Source: Ditylenchus dipsaci
Lineage: Eukaryota > Nematoda > Chromadorea > Rhabditida > Anguinidae
Direction of reading: 5' to 3'
Assembly: GCA_004194705.1 (NCBI GenBank)
Contig: SADC01001355.1
Span: forward strand, 1 to 64,000
Length of the DNA: 64,000 nucleotides
Positions 55,401-64,000 of this stretch are shown piece after piece. Under the pieces are notes generated by a model. The model did not search any database, had not been told where the DNA came from, and saw only the letters and a list, made by a program, of their open reading frames with translations. The translations under genes and the position numbers were made by a program. Every line of letters begins with the position of its first letter. Position 1 is the first letter of the stretch.

Positions 55401-56932
55401 GAAAAATGGTTGAAGGAAACAGAAATTAGAAATTCGGTCGCGAAAACAAGTTATGACCATTTAAAATCTGTGGATTTCTCGAAGCACCCATTTTTCCATA
55501 TGCTGAGAAATAAGTCCATATAGGTGGAGTTATTAGATAAAAGGAAGTTCATGAAAGAATGGGTAATCCATATTAGTCTTGTGAAAATAAAAGTTGTGTG
55601 AATTACTTTTTACAAATAGCATAGTATACCCTGGTTATGTTACAAAAATAAACTAAAAATTAAAGAAATAAATAAAATATTTAAAGAAATGAAAGAAATT
55701 GCAGCACAAAAGTTCTGATAATTTAGTTTAAATTAAGAATAATATCTTTCTCAATTTAGGCTGTTAATTTTAGAAACAGCGCCGGCGCCATAATCGTTCA
55801 AAAACAGCGCCGGGCCAGCGCCGGACGAAATTTTTAGCGCCGCGCAGCGCCGGCGCCGACCAAAATTTTCATTGGCCCCAGCGCCGGCGCCGAGCGCCGG
55901 CCCGCGCTGTTTTTTCCCGGGCAGCGCCGGCGCTAGCGCCTGCGCCGGAACAACACTGGTCATATACCCACCGACAACAATGCAAAGTGGGCGATAGGGG
56001 ATTTCGATTGACCCACTGGTTGTTTTTGATTGTGAACATGATCATAGAGATGCCTTTCACTCCAGACTGTGCATTGCTGCTGGTCTGAAGCATGCATTGC
56101 GGCACTTGACACTCATCTGCTCACTATCTTTACTGCACACTACAATTCTAAATAATCTTTCTGGTTGGACAGGGGGATGTAGGAATACCCGTCTGACTTG
56201 CTTTTTGCCCACTGGACTTGGCCAAAAGTAGTGGAGGGAGACTGAAAAGGAAGATTTATCAGAAATGTTGTCTCGAACAAACAATTAGTCGAAAAAATTA
56301 TTTTAAATTGAAAATGGCGAGAAAAGCAGCCAAGAAGTTTATTTAAAAAGTGTTGGAAAGGAATAAGCTCGTCCCAGCATCGGTATCCCCCGCTCCCTCG
56401 GCTTTCTTTATTCGTTCCCGACACCACCCCACGCCCGAGACAACCTAGCCAGCGCCTTAACACAGCCCATCCCGGTGAGGGGGCACCCGGTCTGCGGACC
56501 CATAACTGGTCACGTTGGCTCGGATAAAGAGTGGAGCCAGGGTGGAGCCGGAGTCAGCGACCAATACAGCACTGTTTGTAATCATACATCTTATGTATAA
56601 AAGTATATAAACTTTTGAAAAAACTGTGAAATATCTTTTTACTATTTTCAAAGCACCAGCCAATAGTTTTCTTCAAAGTTTTTCATCTAAATTTTGAAGC
56701 TTTCAGATAGATACGTAGCTAACAAATAAGTAATTTTAAATTACACAAAATTCTTTAATTTAAGATAAATACAACTAAATTTACATATTTTCTCCATGGC
56801 TAAAGGAGTAGTAGATAGGCGCTGCCTTTTTGCTAATGGTGGATTCGAAGCTGAAGTTTCTGCTTCTTCTTCTGGCTTGACTAATAGTACCGGAGTATTT
56901 CTCATATTTTTTGACTTTATTATTTTCAAGGA
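52457..56932 (-). CDS. Exons of an unidentified minus-strand gene (nuclear-protein-like)
   Basis: Candidate exons: 56932-56785 (PVLLVKPEEEAETSASNPPL, KRQRLSTTPL), about 56245-56010, about 54722-54612 (SQPKKSPKDCSSEERKQKK), about 53045-52735, and 52705 to about 52490 (DLDDSEENGGNLKKK). The first, third and last are strongly charged with basic patches. The 53.0-kb exon has two open minus frames, one with PYIGRRTRGGQTPYVTLL and one with KTGNGGLRIVDFKILRING. A single extra base in the AGCAAGATG region near 52882 would join them. I could not settle the frame or the family. The chain is inference from strand, order and splice-like borders, and it may be more than one gene. A hAT-like element (54827-55958) sits in one intron. 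Confidence 0.42.
53305..53711. repeat. Foldback with CTGTCACAGATT repeats
   Basis: TGTCACAGATT/TCTGTCACAAATT words on the left are mirrored by AATCTGTGACA words on the right. The inner arms pair GTGTTAAAACTTTG-type sequence around 53400-53610. Confidence 0.7.
53803..54233. repeat. Foldback, GAGGGTGAAAGCTGTTAAG ends
   Basis: GAGGGTGAAAGCTGTTAAG is mirrored by CTTAACAGCTTTCACCCTC, with arms of about 180 bp that also contain GTGTCGAGAC and its inverse. Confidence 0.75.
54460..54503. mobile_element. 44-bp palindrome with hAT-like ends
   Basis: A perfect palindrome, TAGGGTTGTCGAGTACTCGA followed by its inverse, ends in CCCTA. Its flanks are TTTGTAAT (left) and TTGTAATG (right), which share TTGTAAT. 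It appears to be nothing but two fused element ends. Confidence 0.72.
54827..55958. mobile_element. 1.13-kb hAT-like element (GCCGGCGC family)
   Basis: The ends are CAGTGTTGTTCCAGCGCCG and GCCGGAACAACACTG. The exact 8-bp duplication GTCATATA lies at 54819-54826 and 55959-55966. Both subterminal regions (54835-55015 and 55775-55950) are GCCGGCGCC arrays, very GC-rich in an AT-rich genome. The AT-rich middle holds an inner palindrome (55155-55491, CAGGGTGTTTTAAAAAAATC) that may itself be a MITE. No transposase was seen. Confidence 0.9.
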
Positions 56933-56999
56933 CTGCACAAATTTTTTTGTTGTTGTTGAATTTATTTTAAAAAAGCGAAATAGGGACAGTCAAAATTAA

Positions 57000-57336
57000 G
57001 ACGACAGTAAATCAATCAAAATCCTTGCTTTGCTGGCGACACAGAATGCCATCCCTTAGCGGTGATTTTCGGACGTCTACATGATCGAGGATCAAAGCAG
57101 GCCTGCTGTCAAGCAACTTAGACTAGTGTCTACCAGTATATAATTAAAACATTCTTCGGCGATTGTTTTGATTCGAATTCATCAAGTTTTAAAGTTGACT
57201 ATTAATACTAAAAATGATCAAAAATGATTTTGAGACTATAGAAGAATATTTCGAAGAAAACAACAGGACGCAATTCTTTTCGGAGGAACACATAAAGAGC
57301 CCACATATTATTAGGGTTGTCACACAGTTAGCTGGG
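57000..57336. other. Short interval before the Mutator-like element
   Basis: No gene is supported. TAGGGTTGTCACACAG at 57312 and GTGTGACAACC at about 59388 are inverses that bracket the Mutator-like element. They could be ends of an older hAT-like element, but no target duplication was found. Confidence 0.35.
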
Positions 57337-59004
57337 ACAAGGTCGATTCGAGACAAATCTGATTCGAGACGGTCGATTCGAGACAGGTACGATTCGAGAC
57401 GGTCGATTCGAGACAGGCACGATTCGAGACGGTCGATTCGAGATAGGTACGATTCGAGACGGTCGATTCGAGACAGTTTTTCAAAAAGTTTTCAATTTTT
57501 ACCGAACACCTAGACCAGCTTTCTAAGTACATGTTCATACAACACAGAACTTAGTTAGCGCTCTGGCCACGTATTTTCACATGAAAATGAGCAAGATAAA
57601 TTCTCAATTTTTCGTGATCTTTTATTCAGACAAATAACAATTTACACGAATAACAAGTAGAAAATTACCAAAAAATATCAATATTTGCTGGATTTTCTAG
57701 ATATTCTTTCTCTGGCTTGTCAAACTTTTGCTGGAAAGGCTGATAAGCGGCTGGTTCACAATCGAAATGCACATATTCGATATATATTTCACCATCTGCA
57801 ACAAAAGCGCAGTGAACTACAAAAGTTGATAAGTATAAATAGCGGTTATAATTCGGAAGTTAAAAATACTCTTTCTCCACATTTTTCTGTATGTTTCTGA
57901 TCTCATTTCTTCAATAACACTGTAACTAATGAACTGAATGGATTTTCTGAACATACCCGAAAATTCGATAAATCTGAGACCATCCTAGAGCTTGTATTTG
58001 AATGTCCCGTCAGAAACGATATCTTCTGATTAACGCCACATTCTTATCGCGCGGAAAAAAAAAAGAGTGGATGCCTGGAACAGATCCTCTGAGAGTGTAG
58101 GTAAGCAGACGATTTTCATCTTCGACCAAATCATTGAAGCTATTCAATAATGGATAACGTTTTCGTTTGACCCTTTTTAGTGATTGTGATATGGCATAGC
58201 GATTTGCACAAGCTGCTTGACAAACCTCTTGCGGTATTCTTAAAAAAAGACAGAATATTTTGAATTTCCCAAACTAAAAAAAAACCTACAGACTGATCAG
58301 CTAGGCTAATCTTAATCTTCGATTCAATTCAAACAATAGCAGAGGGAACTGTTTGGTTAGATCCACTTGCTATTTCTACTTGCATGCTCTTTCTCAATGA
58401 TGTACCTTTGACATAAAATGAAGAAGTGATTACCTTGTCAATTAATTAATCATTACCTCACTGACTTTTCGACCTTCATAAAAATGAGGATGGTTTGGAA
58501 CACTATCAATCCACTTGCTTGTGACTTCGTCTGCTTTCATGGTCGGAAGCTTTTGTGACTTGAATACTATCGAATACTATCGTGCTATTGAATACTATTG
58601 AATACTATCGTACCTAATTCTTTTCTCTCATTGAGCGACACTCGGAGCAGACATAATAAAACAACTTGACTGCACCTTTTCTGATTGACCGAGATCCTGT
58701 GTAACTTGACCGAGTGTGGCATTTGACAGTGATTTATAGCCATTCTTTTGTTTCCGATCCGCTTGAGCGCATAAATTCTAGGATCGCCATATTCTAATTC
58801 ACTTACTGAAAATCTAGAATTCACAGAACCGAAACGATGTGTAAAAAAATATTTTTTTGGTACGAAATAAACATCCGCTATGTTCTCATGACTTGTTATT
58901 ATCAATTTGAATTTTTTTGAAAAACTGTCTCGAATCGACGTCGAATCGCACCTGTCTCGAATCGACCGTCTCGAATCGAATTTGTCTCGAATCGTACTTT
59001 TACC
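57337..59004 (-). mobile_element. Mutator-like (MULE) element with 10-bp target duplication
   Basis: The exact 10-bp direct repeat GTTAGCTGGG lies at 57327-57336 and 59005-59014. The terminal inverted repeats, up to about 140 bp, are tandem copies of TCGATTCGAGACGG-like words (57345-57477 and 58927-58995). Coding remnants on the minus strand run in transposase order: a module with FYYVCSECRSMREKN (about 58615-58670), then WIDSVPNHPHFYEGRK (about 58450-58540), KRVKRKRYPLLNSFNDLVED (about 58110-58230) and VSDGTFKYK..GWSQIYRIFG (about 57960-58040). The last is the DGTF...QIY block typical of MULE transposases. At 1.67 kb with stops and shifts it is a decayed, internally deleted copy. Exon-like borders (TAG/GTAATG) within it are unusual. 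Confidence 0.85.
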
Positions 59005-59205
59005 GTTAGCTGGGTTTTTCTAACTTTTTTCACCTCATTTGTTGTTTTTTTTTTTTTTTTGCAAAATTTGAGCACGTTACCACAATAAAAGATGTTGGCT
59101 ACACAGTGGTATAAAATGTTTCGGTTTATTTCAGAAAATGTATATATTTATTCAAATAGTCTCAAACTTTGTCGAGTTCGAAACTCAGAAAAAAGTAAGC
59201 AATTA

Positions 59206-59357
59206 CCGTATTTTGAGCCCCTCTCTAATAATGAAACCACCCCCCCCCCTCGATTTTTGACTAGGATTTCAGAGTTAGGGCCATTTTTGATTCACAATTT
59301 CAACATGTTAAGGGTTGAAAAATAATGAACCGGCTGCATTAATATAGAAAATACGGT
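59206..59357. mobile_element. TACCGTA-type MITE
   Basis: It opens TACCGTATTTTGAGCCCC and closes ATAGAAAATACGGTA. The interior GACTAGGATTTCAGAGTTAG matches the copy at 3107-3247. Confidence 0.65.
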
Positions 59358-59476
59358 AGGTTAAAAAATGTAGAAAACTCGATTCATTGTGTGACAACCG
59401 TGTTATGTAAAGTGATATCGTAAATAGAAATGGGCCATCAGCTCGAAATATAAAAAAAATTTCGTGCTTTTTGATA

Positions 59477-59605
59477 CAGTCGAACCTCCAATAACGATCA
59501 CGGAATTTTTTTGTCTACTTAACTGATTTCCCGATTAACGATTACTCCCATTAACTATCACTTGAGGCCGGTACCCATGGTGATCGTTATTGGAGGGTTC
59601 GACTG
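59477..59605. mobile_element. Pogo-like MITE (GATCACGG variant)
   Basis: The ends are CAGTCGAACCTCCAATAACG and CGTTATTGGAGGGTTCGACTG-type, flanked by TA. The core is GAGGCCGGTACCC. Confidence 0.82.
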
Positions 59606-59619
59606 TAAGTTTAAAAAAA

Positions 59620-61160
59620 TGTCTTTGTTTTGACTAAATTCTAACTACATGAATTAATGAACTTGCTTATTTAGAGTTATACAAATTATTATTTCAACAG
59701 CGGAGGCAAGACAAATAATAATTTTTGATCAATCTAATTGCCTCTTACACAACAAATATTACTGGTAAAAAAGCAAAAACAGCTGAGTAAATGTATCAAA
59801 ATAAAATATTTGTGCTATCCAAGAAATCTTGAGGATTTTTGTTAAATATTATAGTAAGTCACAAAAAAGCAGGAGTTAATTGCTGATGGGAATGTTAGTG
59901 TTCTCTAGTCCTGCATTTCCTCCACATCTCAATTCGCGTTTGGTCGCTTGGCAAACCGCTGCAGCTTCACAAAGTTCTGAAATGGAACGAATTGGAACGA
60001 TTTCGATTTTTGAGATTTTTTTAAGGCATTTTCTGTAAAATTGGACCCTCCTTGTTCCTCAATTTTTCAAAAAATTTATTTTTGGTCTCATTCGAAAGAG
60101 AAATTATTTTGAGTAAGTTTAATTTGTACAGACGCCAGCTTCAGATCTAGATGTCGAGATATGGCCAATTCAAAGTTCAACCCGTTTCGAATGTCGGTTA
60201 TGTGGTTATTTTCTTCCTTCAGCATACAATACTTAACCTCACAAATTGTATACCGTTCGACTCAGAATTGAGCGCGCTTTCTTATAGGCATAATGGTTTG
60301 AATATCGATAAACTTTTGTGGGAAATTGCTAATTTACACGAAAATTCAAAATTTTCAAAACAGAAATTTCACATAAAAAGATATTTTTTTACTATTTTAA
60401 AGGTCGCCCGGTAAGTTTTTTTTTACAGATTCAGAAACCGCGTTTTGAGAAAAGTTCAAAAAAGTGGACAACAAAAGTTAGTAAATGAGGTAAACAATAT
60501 TCACACCAAATTTTGAAGGATTTTTATGACATTTATTCCCTTTAGGTTTTTTGAAACGCAAAAAATATTTCAATAAAAGTTTTATATCGTCTTACGTAGT
60601 ATCAAGCAGGAGCTTGAGAGTTAGAGGTGCGCGTACTCATTTACCTTAGAGATAATTCGAGCAGATTTTAGATTAAAGAGACTCTTTTTGCCAAGCTCCA
60701 GTGACCAAAAGAGTGTAGAAAACCTTTATGCAAAAAATAAGGTATTCAGGTACCTCCAGTACCTTTATCTTGATCCCCGAGGCAAAAAAAGTCGAACTTT
60801 TGGTCAGTTATTTTTTCAAAAATGGCTTTCCGCCACTGAAAATTGTTTTCACTACGCTTCACTACTTAAAACGCTGAAAAACTGTTTAAAAACGTGATTC
60901 TGAGCTAGGGACGTTTGAGACAGTCCTGCAGAAAATATTATTACTGTGAGAAAAGCATTTTTAATTCTGCGTAAAATGGTATAAAAATTTTTATTGAAAA
61001 TATTTTTGCTTTTCGAAAAATCCTAAAGGAATAAATGTCATGAAAATGCTCAAAATTTGGTGATCGTGAACAAAAAATGCTTTTTTTGTTTCATTTGCCA
61101 ACTTTTTGTTGTCCGGGTTTTTGAACTTTGGAAAAAGGCCTAAAAAACTTGCGCTTAGAG
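59620..61160. other. AT-rich stretch with R2-type fragment
   Basis: No gene is supported. 60587-60900 contains a truncated copy of the R2 core (AGGTGCGCGTACTCATTTACC, AAGCTCCAGTGACCAAA) and of the TTTTTGCC..CCGAGGCAAAA arm seen at 31050-31460. Confidence 0.4.
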
Positions 61161-61163
61161 CTA

Positions 61164-61297
61164 CAGTCGAAACTCTATATAGTGTACACCTGGATTCAAT
61201 TATTTGGCAGCGATTAATAAAAATGACTAGAATAAACACTCGATATAGTATAACCTGAAGCAGGTCCCAGAGTGTACACTATATCGAGTTTTGACTG
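61164..61297. mobile_element. Pogo-like MITE (GTGTACACC variant)
   Basis: The ends are CAGTCGAAACTCTATATAGT and ACTATATCGAGTTTTGACTG, flanked by TA. The phrase GTGTACACC is mirrored in both arms and the core is GCAGGTCCCAG. Confidence 0.82.
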
Positions 61298-61779
61298 TAA
61301 TAGTATAAATACAAATCTGTTTATAAATAAATCAAAATGTATTAAGTTTGAATCCCATCAAAACATTTTTCTAATTTTACTAAATAAACTATTATAGCGA
61401 CATTAAAATTTGGCTAGGGGAATTTTTGATTAACGAAACTTTTGAAAAACAGCTTTTCAAAAATTTACCCTGATCCCTTTTGTAATGCATTTGCTAAAAA
61501 TGGTTAAAAGTTTGAATAAATAGTTTTTTAAAACTTTGGAATAAAAAGTCTCAAAAGGCAAGGCAAACTTTTGAAAAGTTTCTTTTTGACAAACCTACTA
61601 CGTTTGAAAAGTTTGTTTTTGATAAAGTTCCTTAGCAAAAATTTATCTTAATTAAAAGCTTTGCTTGTTGACCTCTTGGTTACAGGTTCATCGTATCTTT
61701 TTACGGACTTCTGCAACACTGGTTTATTTTTCAAGGACTCTTGGAGTTCAAATGAAAGTCATGGCAGTCTCTTCTCTGA

Positions 61780-63836
61780 GTTTTAAAAGTTGTTGTCGCA
61801 GACTGGGGTGTTCTTCATGAAATCGGTAAGGTGTAAAGTAAAGAACTTCTAAAGAGGTGCTACTACTCAAATATTAATGATTTTGATAGCTTAATGGTAG
61901 GGCTGCAGGAGGCAGTGAAAATTGGCCGTGAATTTTTCTCGACTTTACTAGAGCTATTTCGGCTGCCTTTTTAGGTTTTTTTTAACTTAGTTTATGTTGT
62001 TTTATTTATTTTCCTAAACCTTTTTGTAAACAATTGATTACCTGGAAGTGGTGGTAGAGCGGAAAGGAGTGTCTTTGGGATCACAATCAGGTCGCCTCGT
62101 TCCATGTGGATGCGCACCCACTTGTCCTCTTCAAACTCTACGTCATAGTACATGCCTCCTCCACACCATGGCACTGTGCTCTCCTCTCGCTCAATGGCTC
62201 ATACATCGCCTCCAACTGAAACACAAAATGTAGATCAAAAAATTATTCTAAAATATTTATTAAGGGTTTTGATAATTTTTGACCCAAACTGCTTATTTCA
62301 TACGCTTTTAACATTGAAGTCCCCAGGTGAGAAATTCTCAAAGCATGCTCTTTTGATTGAAAAAGCGATAAAACAATGAAAATTTATATAAAATTTTAGT
62401 ACAACTTTTGGCGCTCTTTAGTTTAAAATTTGGAATTTCGACCCTACGGAGTATACCCACCCAAATGAATTTTTTAAAGTGTTTCCAAACACCCTATATC
62501 GACCTAAAATCGCCTCAGGAGTTCAAAAAAGACATTATTTTTTTAAGTTCTGGTTAAGAAAACATTGAGTTTTGCACATTTTGAAAATTCGAGCCATTTG
62601 CCTGTTTTGGCATGTTATGGTCACTGGAGCTGGGAAAAAAGAGCCTCTAAATGCATTTTTGTTCAAGAGTCTTGCTCGGAATTATGTCTAAATAAGTGAG
62701 TGCGCGCATCTCTACCAACCAAGCCTCCTGCGCCCCTTCGGGGCGGCAGGGGCTTGGTTGCTTGGGGTTGAGATGCGCACACCCACATACCTTAGACGCA
62801 AATCACTCGAAAGTGACTCTGGATAAATAAAAAATGTATGCATACCAGAGTTTATTTATGCGGTACGCCCCAGTTAACAAAACTATGTTCAACATCCTCC
62901 TTTTTACACTAAATTGGTCTATTTCTAATCCTTTCCCACCCGAAATAGCCCTAAATACCTTCAAAAACGGTCAAAATAGGTATTTTTGGGTGGTCCAAAA
63001 CTCAATTTTTTTTTTATTGACTAGAACACAAAATAATGTCTTTTCGAGCTCCTGAGGCAATTTTAGGTCGATATAGGGTGTTGGAAACACTTTAAAAAAA
63101 TTCATTTAGGGGGGGGTATACTCCGCTAGCGCCGGAATTTCTAACTTTTTCGTTTGATTTTTCTATACCAAATTTAGTTAAAAACTCAAAAATTGGTCGA
63201 CAGAGACGTGGATTGAATTTTTCTGGCTTCTTACCAAATAAATATAACAGTTGACCCTCGGTTGACCCCAGAAATAGACCAATTTGGCTGGCTTAAACTA
63301 AAACTTAGTCCAAGCGAAACCTCGATTTAGCGCCACACTCGATTTAACGTCACTTCAGGTACGCTCCCTGCTAAATCGAAGTTGAAAAATACAAATTGAC
63401 TATTAAAAACAGAAATTACCTTCTGCTCGAACTCAATAAGTTCTCTCATGGTCAGAATGTCACTGGCTACCACATCACAGTCATCCTTGACTTTGGAGAG
63501 GCGCTTCTTTGTGATACCGGAGTCGTCCAGGTCTACTGCACAAAAAAAAGAGAATTATTAAGTTTTTTTGACTATTTCTTTTTGCCTATTTCCGATTTAA
63601 CATCAAAAATAATTTTTTTTTTTTTGGAGTTTCATTTTATGGCAATTTTTTTTTGACAAAAAATTAAAAAATTTCAATAATCTTAATTTGGTGTAATAAG
63701 TAAAATTAGTATGATCACCCGGTAGTAGTCACTCCAGCCGGTCATGAGCTGGTCAGGTGTCAACATCTTGGGTGGAACAGGTGGTGGGGCATGCGACGGT
63801 CTCCGAATGGGTAAGATTCATCTGCCATATCTGCAT
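61780..63836 (-). CDS. Acireductone dioxygenase-like protein (ARD/ADI1 family)
   Basis: The family acts in the methionine salvage pathway as a cupin dioxygenase on acireductone, in the cytosol. Minus-strand exons: 63836-63719 (MQIWQM.SYPFGDRRMPHH then LF.PPKMLTPDQLMTGWSDYY), 63535-63420 (VDLDDSGITKKRLSKVKDD ... LIEFEQK), 62215-62042 (LEAMYEPLSE ... GGMYYDVEFEEDKW, VRIHMERGDLIVIPK) and possibly a last exon near 61848-61784. The N-terminal PHHLF-PPK and the GDLIVIP strand are typical of the family. Frame breaks at about 63816, 63773, 63719, about 62180 and 62075 each look like one missing base. The metal-binding EH-x-H and the late histidine are not seen: their places read YEPLSE and TPFRST, so this may be a divergent or inactive paralogue. 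Between the last exons and 63.4 kb the intron holds R2 and a decayed pogo-like end (63301-63390). Confidence 0.82.
62440..63136. repeat. Palindrome family R2 copy 2 (in the ARD intron)
   Basis: The ends are ACCCTACGGAGTATACCC and GGGTATACTCCGCTAGCG. The core at about 62690-62800 has GCGCATCTC..GCGCCCCTTCGGGGCG..GAGATGCGC. The arms are almost identical to 22608-23307. Confidence 0.8.
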
Positions 63837-64000
63837 TTTGGACTGATAGAAGAATAAGGCGACAACTGCAAAATGTCAATAGTCAATGGTATGTTAACTA
63901 AATAGGAAAAAGATAAATAACTAAAGAAGAACTTTTTGTAAAAAAATTTAGAAGTCAAACGCAGATTTGTAAACCTTTAGCATATTTCTGGTCGTTTTAA

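Noticed and set aside
57214..57513. Plus-strand ORF with repeated RSIRDRYDSR
   Set aside because: It is a translation of the tandem GATTCGAGACGG words forming the inverted end of the Mutator-like element.

Overview
This is AT-rich animal genomic DNA. It holds intron-rich genes, long repeat-filled introns and no operons or other prokaryotic signals. A nematode is the most likely source. The receptor and acireductone-dioxygenase genes have nematode-style sequence, introns are abundant with GT..AG borders, and several GCCTAA/TTAGGC hexamer runs (the nematode telomere unit) occur inside repeats. The species cannot be named from the sequence.

Layout: (1) 0.67-9.1 kb, + strand, an alpha-type nicotinic acetylcholine receptor-like subunit in about 18 exons. 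(2) 10.8-17.3 kb, - strand, a protein with at least five C2H2 zinc fingers. (3) 17.4-27.9 kb, no host gene seen; nested transposable elements. (4) 27.97-36.6 kb, - strand, the 3' part of an ankyrin-repeat gene. (5) 36.6-43.7 kb, repeats. (6) 43.72-46.60 kb, + strand, a complete alkaline ceramidase in six exons. (7) 48.6-57 kb, - strand, exons of one or more genes I cannot identify. (8) 57.34-59.00 kb, a Mutator-like element with a 10-bp target duplication. (9) 61.8-63.84 kb, - strand, an acireductone dioxygenase-like gene. The genes are unrelated single loci and do not form a pathway.

The most striking content is mobile. At least eight short foldback elements have hAT-like ends (CAGGG/TAGGG...CCCTG/CCCTA) and exact 8-bp target duplications. 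Each is built largely of its own short self-complementary motif. There are also many Tc1/pogo-like MITEs (CAGTC...GACTG between TAs), a TACCGTA..TACGGTA family, long-armed palindromes and a decayed Mutator-like transposon.

A second theme is that nearly every recognisable gene is broken by single missing bases, mostly in short homopolymers, while the encoded residues on both sides stay conserved. This looks like systematic homopolymer contraction in the assembly rather than true pseudogenes, but it must be checked. All coding entries are exon models read by eye; start and end give the outer span and exons are listed in the evidence.
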